This document shows positions 33,935 to 42,749 of a DNA stretch of 64,000 nucleotides, piece by piece; positions within the stretch are counted from its first letter, which is position 1, and every line of letters starts with the position of its first letter. The DNA is from an uncultured Clostridia bacterium (GTDB lineage Bacteria > Bacillota > Clostridia > Christensenellales > CAG-917): the NCBI GenBank assembly GCA_934233745.1, contig CAKQGN010000001.1, positions 310,001-374,000 of the forward strand, in the 5' to 3' direction. A model generated the notes under the pieces. That model was not told where the DNA came from, made no database searches, and saw only the letters and a list, made by a program, of their open reading frames with translations. A program made the translations under genes and the position numbers.

Positions 33935-36715
33935 ATGAATATTTTTATTAGCTATGGACACGACGGCTTTTCCTCTCTTGCTGAAAGGTTAAAGCATGAT
34001 TTAGATAGTATGGGTCATAACGTTTGGTTTGACAAAGAAAAGCTGAAAGGCTCGGCGGAATGGGAAACTGAAATTGAAAAAAATATTATTTCATCCGATT
34101 GGTTAATACTTTTGATGACTAATCATTCGGTAAGACGTCCCGATGGAGTTTGTTTGGATGAGGTAAGTGTGGCTAGATATATGAACAAAAAGATTTTGCC
34201 TATAATGATTCAGAATGTGATGCCGCCGTTTTGTATTGCAAGAATTCAATGGCTTGATATGCAGAACAATTGCTGTGATGAAAATGGAGTAATTAATGAA
34301 CTTAAATATGCCGAGAAACTGGAACAAATCCTTCAAATAGTTGAGGGTATATTTCAAATAAATCACGAGGGTAGCCAATCCAATTTATTGAGATCTCTTT
34401 CTCCGCTGGATAATGATGTTTACATTGAAAGTATTAAACAAAAATTTTATGGAAGGAATTGGCTGTTTGATAAATATGACAATTGGGTGACATCACACTC
34501 ATCGCCGAGAGCCTTTATGATTACAGGACAAGCTGGAATTGGAAAAACCGCATTCGTTGTGGCGCTTAGTTCAATGCGTCCAGAAATAGTAGGGATACAT
34601 TTTTGCAAATATAATGATAATGATAGATCTAACCCCAAAAGGGCTCTTATGTCGATAGCATATCATTTATCGACTCAAATACCAGAGTATTCTGCACAAT
34701 TAATGTTATTAAACGATCTAAACAGATTGGAAGAAAAAAGCGTTACAAGATTATTTGAATATTTATTTATAGAACCACTAAACAAGATACCGTCTAGAGA
34801 CAAAACATCAGTAATTATTATTGATGCATTAGATGAGGCTGCAAAAGAGACCAAAAATGAATTGCTCGATATTATTGCAATGGAGTTTGATAAAACACCA
34901 AGTTGGCTAAAATTGTTGGTCACAAGCAGACCAGAAAATCAGATTTTGCGGAAAATGGCTAAGTATAATCCGATTGTTATTGAAAAGAACAAGGAATGCG
35001 ATGACGATATCTTGGAATTTTTAACGAAAGAACTGGTTGATGTAAACTGTTTAGACAAAGAACAAAAAATATTTGAACTTTCAAAAAAGTGCCAAGGCAG
35101 CTTTTTATATGCAAAAGAAGTCATGCGTAATATAAAAGATAAACATTATGATTTATCAAATGTGGATAGTTTTCCAAAAGGGTTGGCGGGCATATATGAG
35201 TCATATTTTAATAGGCTATTTTCAGGTGATATGCAGTTTTATAAAACTATGATAAGGCCCGTTCTTGAAGTGTTAGTGGCTAGTTTTGAGCCCTTAACAT
35301 TGGAGTTGGTTCAAAAAATATCAATGGTTGATGAATATGAATTTGACGATGTAATTGAAGCCATTAGTTCCTTATTTCCATTGAGAAACAACACAGCGAC
35401 GGCGATGCATAAGAGTTTATATGACTGGATAATTGATGCCGAAAAGGCAGGTCAATATAGGGTATCTCTGAAACGCGGACATAAAAAACTGTCGGATTAC
35501 TATTTTCAAATGAATAAGAACGAGAAATTAACATCTCAAGTAATAAAATACACAACGATGCACTGCATTTTTGCCGAAGAGTATAATTTTGCCTATGAGT
35601 TATTAATAAACAATTCATTCCAAAATACTCGAATTAAATCTCTTGGATTGGATACTGCGCTAAGGGAGTATTTTTCAGAGATATATAAGCTAAAAGAAAA
35701 AGAGCCTACGTTGTGTTTAAATGTATTGCGTAGTGAATGTTTTTTGTCAATTATCAAAAATAATCGAGCATTTCTATATAATTCCGGATTATTTTTCGAA
35801 ATAAAAGAATGTGGCTTTGATCAAGTTGCAGAAACCATTATTTCAAATTATTCGGATGCTGAATTGATAGTATCAATTGCTTACTACTTCTATATTACCG
35901 AAAGGTTTAAGCAAGCGGAATTATTGTTTTCTAGGCTAATTGATTTTCAATTTTCCACATTTCCAGAACGACTTAAAGCAGGCGTTTTTAATACTCTTGC
36001 TTTATGCAATAGAAAGTATGCGGATTTTGACAAAGCAAAGGATTATTTTTTGCTTGCAGAGAGTACTGCCGTCCACTCATCTGATTATGAAAGGTCAATT
36101 GCTGTTGTAAATTTAGGGAAAATCGCATATCATCAACTTGATTGGGAGTTGGCTAAAGAATATAGCGAAAAAGCTATTAAAATACTGCGACGCGAATACG
36201 ACAATTGCGAATTAGATGATGATGTTAATTCGTTGAGATTATTTGTTGCGGAATATCATCGATTATTTGCTGAAGCAGTAATTTGGCATGGAGATGTGGA
36301 ATTGGCTAAAAAACACCTTTCTGAAGCAGCAAAACTGTACTCAATTAACAAAGCCCGAGACAGATACTATGTGCGATATCTTTATACTGGAATATTGGTC
36401 GATATTATTGGCAAACGAAATATTGATCTTCGTCGTATTGATGAGGTGAAATCCTTAGCATCCAGCAAATACGACAAGTCGCAAATTTTATACTATGAAG
36501 GGCTTTACTTTTACTTAAAAGATGATGTTGTTGGAAGTAAAGAAAAGTTGCGAGAGGCATTGGTTTATACTGAAGATATAAATGCATCCCTTGAGGTCGG
36601 AGAAATAACAATGTTGCTCGATTTGTGCGGAGAACACATTAAAACAAACAATAACAATCGTTATATAGAAAAATGGTGCAAATATGTAAAGAACTTTATT
36701 GAGGAATTAAAATGA
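33935..36715 (+). CDS. TIR-NTPase(STAND/NACHT-like)-TPR immune-type protein
   Basis: A 926-residue NLR-like protein. Residues 1-130 are a TIR domain (NIFISYGHDGFSSLAERL, VWFDKEKLKGSAEWE) with LDEVSVARY giving the likely catalytic E76. A STAND NTPase follows: Walker A TGQAGIGKTAF (about 197-207), Walker B SVIIIDALDEA (about 292-302) and LLVTSRPE. The C-terminal half is helical with TPR-like units (about 610-890; FNTLALCNRKYADFDKAKDY, GKIAYHQLDWELAKEY). Such proteins bind a phage trigger with the C-terminal part, oligomerise and switch on NAD+ cleavage by TIR. GAGGTGAG precedes the ATG; the MBL gene overlaps its stop by 4 bp. Confidence 0.93.
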   Translation: MNIFISYGHDGFSSLAERLKHDLDSMGHNVWFDKEKLKGSAEWETEIEKNIISSDWLILLMTNHSVRRPDGVCLDEVSVARYMNKKILPIMIQNVMPPFCIARIQWLDMQNNCCDENGVINELKYAEKLEQILQIVEGIFQINHEGSQSNLLRSLSPLDNDVYIESIKQKFYGRNWLFDKYDNWVTSHSSPRAFMITGQAGIGKTAFVVALSSMRPEIVGIHFCKYNDNDRSNPKRALMSIAYHLSTQIPEYSAQLMLLNDLNRLEEKSVTRLFEYLFIEPLNKIPSRDKTSVIIIDALDEAAKETKNELLDIIAMEFDKTPSWLKLLVTSRPENQILRKMAKYNPIVIEKNKECDDDILEFLTKELVDVNCLDKEQKIFELSKKCQGSFLYAKEVMRNIKDKHYDLSNVDSFPKGLAGIYESYFNRLFSGDMQFYKTMIRPVLEVLVASFEPLTLELVQKISMVDEYEFDDVIEAISSLFPLRNNTATAMHKSLYDWIIDAEKAGQYRVSLKRGHKKLSDYYFQMNKNEKLTSQVIKYTTMHCIFAEEYNFAYELLINNSFQNTRIKSLGLDTALREYFSEIYKLKEKEPTLCLNVLRSECFLSIIKNNRAFLYNSGLFFEIKECGFDQVAETIISNYSDAELIVSIAYYFYITERFKQAELLFSRLIDFQFSTFPERLKAGVFNTLALCNRKYADFDKAKDYFLLAESTAVHSSDYERSIAVVNLGKIAYHQLDWELAKEYSEKAIKILRREYDNCELDDDVNSLRLFVAEYHRLFAEAVIWHGDVELAKKHLSEAAKLYSINKARDRYYVRYLYTGILVDIIGKRNIDLRRIDEVKSLASSKYDKSQILYYEGLYFYLKDDVVGSKEKLREALVYTEDINASLEVGEITMLLDLCGEHIKTNNNNRYIEKWCKYVKNFIEELK

Positions 36716-37467
36716 AAATACATGTATTAGGTTCTGGTGGGTGGATGCCAGGTAATAATAGAGAAACTTCTTGTCTGCTTATTGAATATAAGGGAAAGTT
36801 GCTAATGATTGATGCAGGTACTGGCGTTGCGAATCTGTCAGGGTATGGTGATGTTCTCGACAGATATAATGAAATACACATATTGTTAAGTCATTACCAT
36901 CTTGATCATATTATAGGACTAACTTATATCAGCAAGTTTTTTGGGAGTAAAAAAATATGTATATACGGACCTCAATATGGTGTATTTTCTAATGTAAAAA
37001 AGGAGTTAAGTAAATTATTCATCCCAAGCTTTCACTCTAGAAGTTTGAAAGATTTAGGGGAAAGTGTGCTTTTTTTTGAGTATACTGCAATACCATTTAT
37101 GATTGATGATATTCTCGTTGAAACCAGAGAGCTAAACCACTCTAGTATAACTTATGCTTTTTTTATTGATAAGATATTCGCATATATTAGCGATACTTTA
37201 TTTTTGAAAAAAATAATAGAGGAAACGGCTAATTTTAAATGGGTATTTCATGAATGTTGGGGAATCGAAAAAACAAATGCTGCACATTCCTATCTGCAAG
37301 AACTTAAAGAAAAACTGTATTGCACTTGCAAGTATTATCTAATTCACCTTAACCCAGATATACCATATTGCGAATATAAAGCGGCTATAAAAGGATTTGA
37401 CAATGTATATGTTGGTCAAGATTTTGATATGGTGTTGATTAATAATATACTCGGCTTAATGGAATGA
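36712..37467 (+). CDS. Metallo-beta-lactamase-fold hydrolase (RNase Z-like)
   Basis: A 251-residue MBL-fold protein with a MKIHVLGSGGW start strand, LMIDAGTG, the metal motif SHYHLDHIIG (H61, H63, D65, H66), then ELNHSSITYAFFID, YISDT, an FHECWG metal-ligand segment and IHLNPD. This fits the RNase Z/phosphodiesterase branch rather than antibiotic lactamases. Its ATG overlaps the TGA of the TIR-NTPase gene (ATGA), so production is coupled. MBL proteins accompany STAND NTPases in some Avs systems, which supports a shared antiphage role. No terminator is evident; an A/T-rich T-run lies at about 37484-37501. Confidence 0.9.
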   Translation: MKIHVLGSGGWMPGNNRETSCLLIEYKGKLLMIDAGTGVANLSGYGDVLDRYNEIHILLSHYHLDHIIGLTYISKFFGSKKICIYGPQYGVFSNVKKELSKLFIPSFHSRSLKDLGESVLFFEYTAIPFMIDDILVETRELNHSSITYAFFIDKIFAYISDTLFLKKIIEETANFKWVFHECWGIEKTNAAHSYLQELKEKLYCTCKYYLIHLNPDIPYCEYKAAIKGFDNVYVGQDFDMVLINNILGLME

Positions 37468-37599
37468 GTTGAGCCTATACCTCCTTTTTTAGTATTTTTT
37501 TGCAAGGACGGAAAAGGAAGTAAAGACGAAGATTTGGCTTTCACGGACTTGGTTGCTACATGTGCTTTACCTCTTTTTCTCGACCTTGCGATTTTATTC

Positions 37600-37860
37600 A
37601 TAACACAGGTGAATCGGCGTTGTACACAGACTCCATCCGGACACTTTTGGATATGAGTAGGACAGTTTCAAGACTCAGCCGTACTTTGCCAAGATTAACC
37701 CGTACTCTATCAAGACTCAGTTGTACTCGCTACACCTTTACATGTTGTGAACAATACACATCGTAAACATAGACGAATGAACAAATAAGAACATCGTTGT
37801 GCGCAATTTGGACAAGTTTGAAATCGTGACCGAACACCGTTCGAGCCCTGTTGTGATATG
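37600..37860 (-). repeat. Inverted copy of a 250-bp repeat (partner at 62150-62400)
   Basis: Read on the minus strand it matches 62150-62400. Shared blocks include GATGTGTATTGTTCACAACA, GTGTAGCGAGTA, GTCTTGATAGAGTACGGG and GTGTACAACGCC, with scattered differences. The remaining bases to 38066 hold no gene I can support. Confidence 0.75.
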
Positions 37861-38066
37861 AACTACCGACAGCGTATCATTGCCGACGTATTTTGCACAA
37901 ATGGGTGCAAGTTTAGTTTCAATGGTTTTCGTTCGGTTTTGCGGGACAACTCTCGGGAGCGAGAATGGCTACGCAATGGCTTTTGTGTGTTATGAACAGT
38001 TTTTAAGTTAGCACAGAATCGTTTTTGAGCGTGAGTACATAAAATCCAACTTTAGGGGAAATTTTT

Positions 38067-38174
38067 GTGAAAAAGCGAATGTTGAGTGGGAATTTGAATG
38101 GGAAAACGCATATTAAGGTAAACTCGAGCGGGAATCCCGATGCCGAAAAGATAAAAGCAGAATTCGCCGGTTGA
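38067..38174 (+). CDS. Possible small basic protein (35 residues), uncertain
   Basis: A GTG-started frame ending at a TGA, with AGGGGA nine bases upstream. The product would be VKKRMLSGNLNGKTHIKVNS followed by a short Asp/Lys/Glu tail. It has no recognisable motif and lies in a repeat-rich 1.1-kb gap, so it may be chance or the remnant of a lost gene. Confidence 0.22.
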   Translation: MKKRMLSGNLNGKTHIKVNSSGNPDAEKIKAEFAG

Positions 38175-38183
38175 TATAAAAAA

Positions 38184-38443
38184 AAGAAAAAATCCGCCTA
38201 TGAAAAAGAGGACAAAAAATCACATTGCCGATGTGCGAGAAAAACGGGCCCGATTCGCCAAGCGGTTTAGCGCGAACGGCCCGTTCCGCACGGCTGCGAT
38301 TTTGCCTTTTTAGGCGGTTTGTTTTTATACAAGGCGTATGCTTGTCTCGGCGAGGCGCATCGGGGTTCCCCGCAAAACGGAGCGCAGCGACGTTTTGTGG
38401 GGTGAAAGGCTCGCCGACTTGTTCAAAGACAAGTATACGCCTA
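38184..38443. repeat. Two consecutive long imperfect hairpins (structured intergenic repeat)
   Basis: The first (about 38184-38320) closes with AATCCGCCTA/TAGGCGGTTT and contains an inner AACGGGCC/GGCCCGTT arm (about 38237-38283). The second (about 38329-38443) pairs GGCGTATGCTTGTCT and CGGCGAG with their complements, with an inner CCCCGCAAAACG/CGTTTTGTGGGG stem. Parts (CGCCAAGCGG-TTAGCGCGAA, GGTTTGTTTTTAT) recur in inverted orientation at 61867-62010. It may be a mobile repeat or a structured RNA. Confidence 0.6.
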
Positions 38444-38560
38444 AGTGCCAAAAAGAATTTTTGCGCAACACACGAGAGGTAAAATATTAAAACTTTGACA
38501 ATGTCCCGCAGATGGTACGTTCGATTGGATAAGATAAAAAAAATTATACAGGAGATTGTC

Positions 38561-39394
38561 ATGGGGTTTGAAACGATTATTGATTTGGAACGAATTGCAA
38601 GAAATAATGTCAAAAAAATGTTGCCTTGCGATACAAGATGGGACGGTATGATTGAGAAAGAGATCATACGGATAACAGAACTTGATATGGCAAAATATTT
38701 TTGCATTGTAAGAAGGATAAGAGAGTTTTTGAAAGAGAAGGATAAAAGCACTCGGTTTTTCGGGAACGGGGGTTGCAGTTTAGTTGCGTATCTGCTTGGG
38801 ATAACCGATATAAACCCGTATGAACATGGTTTGATATTTGAAAGATATTTTAATGAAAAGTACAATATGCAATGTTTATTTGGTTTTTACATGGACGAGG
38901 ATACGCTTGACGAGTTGGCGGAATATCTCAAAAAAGACTTTGAGTTTGTGGAAATCGAGATTGGGGAAAGAGAAAACATTTTGCATATCGACAAAGTTGA
39001 GATACCGATAATAACGTCTGCCGTAACGATGAAAGAAGTTGAAGGTTGGATGTTTGATAGATTTCGCTATTTGGGAACTACGCCGTATACCGAAGATTAT
39101 ATGCATTTCATTCATTATATTGCGGGGTATAGTTATGACGAAGTCGAAAAAATACGGCGTACTATATGTAGCTTCAAAAAGAATGAAATAGACGCACTAG
39201 AAGCACAGTTCATCATGCGTTGTCCTCAATGGATTGCTTGTGCCGAAAGGTTTGCGCTTTTTTACAAAATTGCGCGAAGAATGCGCATGTCGATAAGTAA
39301 GGCGTATTGCGTGTCGGCGTTAAAAGTGCTTGGATGCAAAGAAATCGATTGCGATGAGATGCCGTTTGGCGGTGAGTACGATGACGAAAAGTAA
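38561..39394 (+). CDS. DnaE-like protein lacking catalytic aspartates
   Basis: A 277-residue protein whose first half resembles the palm of DNA polymerase III alpha: ITELDMAKYFCIVRRIREFL, then GNGGCSLVAYLLGITDINP and GLIFERYFN, equal to the GPGRGS-GSLVAY and LLFERFLN blocks. The PDxDxD motif that should follow is missing; instead FGFYMDEDTLDELAEYLKKD is found. The C-terminal part (ARRMRMSISKAYCVSALKVLG) recalls the KSHA/AYA region of DnaE. It is a fifth to a quarter of normal length. It is probably a non-catalytic derivative, perhaps a clamp or repair partner. ATG at 38561 has CAGGAG six bases upstream. Confidence 0.6.
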   Translation: MGFETIIDLERIARNNVKKMLPCDTRWDGMIEKEIIRITELDMAKYFCIVRRIREFLKEKDKSTRFFGNGGCSLVAYLLGITDINPYEHGLIFERYFNEKYNMQCLFGFYMDEDTLDELAEYLKKDFEFVEIEIGERENILHIDKVEIPIITSAVTMKEVEGWMFDRFRYLGTTPYTEDYMHFIHYIAGYSYDEVEKIRRTICSFKKNEIDALEAQFIMRCPQWIACAERFALFYKIARRMRMSISKAYCVSALKVLGCKEIDCDEMPFGGEYDDEK

Positions 39395-39410
39395 TATGCG
39401 AAGAATTGTT

Positions 39411-39428
39411 TGCACTGTATACGGTACA
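39411..39428. promoter_or_regulatory. Palindromic operator, site 1 (before WYL regulator)
   Basis: TGCACTGTATACGGTACA: half-sites TGCACT and GGTACA around six bases. It matches the two sites at 44271 and 48966. It lies about 55 bp before the regulator's start codon, between the stop of the preceding gene and the regulator, so autoregulation is likely. Confidence 0.6.
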
Positions 39429-39484
39429 TTGTGTATTTACATTTCGATAAATCGGGGGTATGATATATGAAAGGAGATTTGCTT

Positions 39485-40471
39485 ATGGGATTTGAAAATA
39501 AACAAACTTTGCTTTTCAGATTGTATCAAGTGCTTTTTGATTATTCGGACGAAAACAATTTGCTTACGCAACAGGACATCATCGATATTCTTGAAAGGGA
39601 ATACGGCTTGGCGGTGGAGCGCAAGGCAATCGGGCGCAATATATCCTATCTCAACGAGATGGGAATTGACGTGGATACAAGCCGCAAGGGTGCGTATCTC
39701 GTGGATAGACCGATTGAAAAATCCGAACTGCACATGCTCATAGACAGTGTGCTTTGCTCGACGCATATAAGTGCGACTCATTCCAAACAACTTATCGACA
39801 AACTCGTAAGAATGGGCGGTCGCAACTTCAAATCGCGCGTTAGATACGTGCAATCGCTCAACGATTGGAACAAAACCGAAAACAAGGCGGTGTTTTTCAA
39901 TATATCGGTGATAGACGATGCGATAAGTCAAGGCAAACAGATAAAATTCTACTACAATAAAATCGGCGCGGACAAGCAACTGCACCACACGTCGCACCCG
40001 TGCGTAAGCCCGTATAGAATGGTGCTGCACAATCAGCACTACTATCTTATGGGATGCAACCACAAGTGGATGAACATAAGCTTCTACCGCCTTGACAAAA
40101 TCACGGGAATCGAAATAATCGACCAGCCGATTGTGCCTATCAAGAGCCTCGACGGATACAAAAACGGCATAAATTATAAGGAATTGTCCACCGCACGCCC
40201 ATATATGTTTACAGATAAACCCGAAAAGGTTGTTATTTCAGCGAAAAAATGGATGATGGACGACATCGTGGATTGGTTTGGCAAAGACGTAAAAGTGTCA
40301 ACAATCGATGACGAAAACATAAAAGTCGAACTGATTGTCAGCCCGACGGCGATGAAGTTTTGGGCATTGCAATACGGAGAAAACGCCGAAGTGCTTGCGC
40401 CTAAGCATTTGCGCAACGAAATAAGACAAAGCATAGAGCAAATGTGTGAAAAATACAAAAGGGGATGTTAA
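39485..40471 (+). CDS. WYL-domain transcriptional regulator
   Basis: A 328-residue regulator: N-terminal winged helix (LFDYSDENNLLTQQDIIDIL, then ERKAIGRNISYLNEMGIDV), central WYL domain (GKQIKFYYNKIGADK, CVSPYRMVLHNQHYYLMG, FYRLDKITGIEI) and a C-terminal WCX-type extension ending in LRNEIRQSIEQM. WYL proteins near defence genes (BrxR, CapW) repress them until a ligand, probably nucleic acid or a nucleotide, binds. ATG at 39485 has AAAGGAG nine bases upstream; an ATG six codons earlier is less well placed. A 18-bp palindrome lies just upstream. The HNH-like gene follows after 1 bp. Confidence 0.9.
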   Translation: MGFENKQTLLFRLYQVLFDYSDENNLLTQQDIIDILEREYGLAVERKAIGRNISYLNEMGIDVDTSRKGAYLVDRPIEKSELHMLIDSVLCSTHISATHSKQLIDKLVRMGGRNFKSRVRYVQSLNDWNKTENKAVFFNISVIDDAISQGKQIKFYYNKIGADKQLHHTSHPCVSPYRMVLHNQHYYLMGCNHKWMNISFYRLDKITGIEIIDQPIVPIKSLDGYKNGINYKELSTARPYMFTDKPEKVVISAKKWMMDDIVDWFGKDVKVSTIDDENIKVELIVSPTAMKFWALQYGENAEVLAPKHLRNEIRQSIEQMCEKYKRGC

Positions 40472-40472
40472 A

Positions 40473-41222
40473 GTGGAAAAACATAACAAAACCGAAAAAA
40501 ATGAAATTTTTGATTTGATAATCACGCTTACAAAAGGAATACAAAATAAAGATAATGCTGTAAAGTGCAAGTACCGTAACGACGATTACAAACTAAACGC
40601 TTGTACGTATTTGTTGGGGCAAGTTTTAAGACAGTACAGCAAAAACGGAGGACGTATTTACGTTTCGGAGAAAGCAGCCGAAAAATGGGAACTTTTAAGT
40701 GGTCATGACATGAATGACTATTGGTATAGGAATACGGTTAGATGCGACGGCGAAGCGTTCAAAAACAGCGAAGAGGTGGAAGAGTATTTGTACAAAGGTA
40801 ATTCAAATACGCCTGAGAAAGTATGTTTTAAGAAAGGGAATAAATTTTCATTTCGCGAAATTTTCCATGACGAACATATAATTCCGATTGCAAGCATAAT
40901 TGAAGATTTGACAAACCTTAAAGGTGATGACTTGAACTACGACAACGTAGAAAAGGTGCTTGCCAATCTATGCCTTTGCCGAATATTAAAGTCGGAAGAT
41001 CGTAGCATTAAAAGCAGATATGCAAGACCAAAATGCTTGATAAAGGCGTATGAAGAAGTATATCAAAAAGTGAATGGCAAACCTATAAATCTAATAGGTT
41101 GGGACAAAATCGAAGAAGAATATAGAAAAGAACATGGTTGTGACTGCGGTTGCGATAAGTGTAGTTTGAAAGGCACATTTAGACGCTCAAGGAAATCTAA
41201 AAACACTCAAGATAAGGAGTAA
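40473..41222 (+). CDS. HNH-like endonuclease domain protein
   Basis: A 249-residue protein starting with GTG at 40473 (AGGGG 8 bases upstream, one base after the WYL stop codon). The centre reads FREIFHDEHIIPIASIIEDL...NYDNVEKVLANLCLCRILKSED, the pattern of an HNH nuclease whose first metal block is DEHIIP and second block N..L.L. The C-terminus has a Cys cluster (HGCDCGCDKCSLKG) followed by a basic tail, suggesting metal and DNA or RNA binding. Function is inferred from motifs only; no close family member is known to me. It is tightly packed with neighbours (2 bp to the next gene). Confidence 0.6.
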   Translation: MEKHNKTEKNEIFDLIITLTKGIQNKDNAVKCKYRNDDYKLNACTYLLGQVLRQYSKNGGRIYVSEKAAEKWELLSGHDMNDYWYRNTVRCDGEAFKNSEEVEEYLYKGNSNTPEKVCFKKGNKFSFREIFHDEHIIPIASIIEDLTNLKGDDLNYDNVEKVLANLCLCRILKSEDRSIKSRYARPKCLIKAYEEVYQKVNGKPINLIGWDKIEEEYRKEHGCDCGCDKCSLKGTFRRSRKSKNTQDKE

Positions 41223-41224
41223 TT

Positions 41225-42721
41225 ATGTATTTCAGCAAATCAAGATATTGCTCTTTGTGTCAATGCCCAAAGAGTGTGTGGCTCAAAAAGTTTAAGCCCG
41301 ATGAATATGAAATTGACGAAAGCGTCAAGGCAAGAATGGACAACGGCAACGTCGTTGGCGATTTTGCCATGGGGCTGTTTGGCGATTACGTTGAAGTGAC
41401 CGCAACAAAAGAAAACGGCGCGCTCGACTTGTCCAAAATGATTGCAAAAACCAAGGAGTGCATTGCAAACGGAGTGCAGAACATTTGCGAAGCATCCTTT
41501 GATTTTTGCGGTTTGTATTGCGCCGTGGACATTTTGCGCAAGGACGGTGACGGCTATTCCATCTACGAAGTCAAGAGCGCAACCGACATAAAAGCGGTGT
41601 ACATCTATGACGTGAGTTATCAAAAATACGTGCTTGAAAAATGCGGTGTCAACGTCAAACATACATATCTCGTGTACATCAACAACGAGTACGTCAGAGG
41701 CAAAGAGCTTGACATCAAGCAAGTGTTCAAGGTGCGCAATGTTGACGAGCTGGTGGCACAGGAATACGGCAACGTTGAAGGGCTTTTGCAAGGCGCGGAA
41801 GAATTGCTTGCCGATGAGCAAGAGCCCCGAATCGACATTTCAATCAACTGTTTTGCACCCTACAAGTGCGGATTTTGGAAATATTGCTCGCAGCATCTTC
41901 CCAAACCGAGCGTGTTTGATATGTATCGTTTGCCAAAGCCGAAAGCCTTTGAATGTTATGAGCAAGGCGTTGTTTCGTTTGAAGATTACGCGCGCACGGG
42001 GTGGTATTTTTCCGACAAAATCGACAAGCAAGTTGACTTCTATTTGCATGATCGCGGAGTGTATACGGACAAGGACGGCATCAAGCAGTTTCTTGCCACG
42101 CTCTCTTATCCGCTGTACTTTTTGGACTTTGAAACAATGCAACCCATCATTCCGCCGTTTGAGGGCGTGCGACCGTATCAGCAAATCCCGTTTCAATATT
42201 CCTTGCATTATATCGAGAGTGAAGGCGGTGCGCTCAAACACAAAGAGTTCTTGGCAGTGTCCGGCGAAAATCCGCTCCGCGCCATTGCCGAAAGCCTTGT
42301 GCGAGATATCCCCATGAACGTATGCACGCTTGCCTACAACAAGGCGTTTGAGTGCTCGCGCATAAAGGAGCTTGCCGATATGTTTCCGGACTTGCGCGCA
42401 CATCTTCTCAACATAAGGGACAACATCAAAGATTTGCTCGACGTGTTTAGGGGCGGATACTATTATCGCAAGGAAATCGGCGGCTCGTTCTCGATCAAAT
42501 CGGTGCTGCCTGCAATGTTCCCAAATGATTCCGAACTCGATTATCACAATCTTGACGGCGTGCACAACGGCGGTGAAGCAATGAGCATATTCCCGGCAAT
42601 CAAAGATATGCCGCCCAAAGAGCAAGCAATCGCGCGCCACAACCTGCTGAAATATTGCGAACTTGACACCTACGCCATGGTGAAAATCTGGCAAGCCCTC
42701 TGCGACCTAGTCAAAGATTGA
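41225..42721 (+). CDS. DUF2779 protein: Cas4-like PD-(D/E)XK plus exonuclease-like domains
   Basis: A 498-residue protein. The N-terminal cysteines (YCSLCQC, C9-C14) together with CFAPYKCGFWKYC (about 209-221) form a likely iron-sulfur cluster of Cas4/AddB type. Between them YCAVDILRKDGDGYSIYEVK supplies a PD-(D/E)XK nuclease core. The C-terminal half is DUF2779 with YFLDFETMQP (about 298-307), AYNKAFECSRI and LKYCELDTYAMVKIW, a DEDD-type RNase H-fold exonuclease pattern. The protein is probably a two-domain nuclease for DNA ends. GGAGTAATT precedes the ATG, three bases after the HNH gene. Confidence 0.85.
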   Translation: MYFSKSRYCSLCQCPKSVWLKKFKPDEYEIDESVKARMDNGNVVGDFAMGLFGDYVEVTATKENGALDLSKMIAKTKECIANGVQNICEASFDFCGLYCAVDILRKDGDGYSIYEVKSATDIKAVYIYDVSYQKYVLEKCGVNVKHTYLVYINNEYVRGKELDIKQVFKVRNVDELVAQEYGNVEGLLQGAEELLADEQEPRIDISINCFAPYKCGFWKYCSQHLPKPSVFDMYRLPKPKAFECYEQGVVSFEDYARTGWYFSDKIDKQVDFYLHDRGVYTDKDGIKQFLATLSYPLYFLDFETMQPIIPPFEGVRPYQQIPFQYSLHYIESEGGALKHKEFLAVSGENPLRAIAESLVRDIPMNVCTLAYNKAFECSRIKELADMFPDLRAHLLNIRDNIKDLLDVFRGGYYYRKEIGGSFSIKSVLPAMFPNDSELDYHNLDGVHNGGEAMSIFPAIKDMPPKEQAIARHNLLKYCELDTYAMVKIWQALCDLVKD

Positions 42722-42749
42722 AAATATACAATGCAAAGGAGAAAATGAT

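Noticed and set aside
37416..37601. 61-codon minus-strand basic frame at the end of the MBL gene
   Set aside because: It has no ribosome site, overlaps a solid gene and starts at the edge of a repeat.
38184..38443. Retron-type non-coding RNA
   Set aside because: There is no reverse transcriptase gene anywhere in the window and no typical msr/msd layout was seen.
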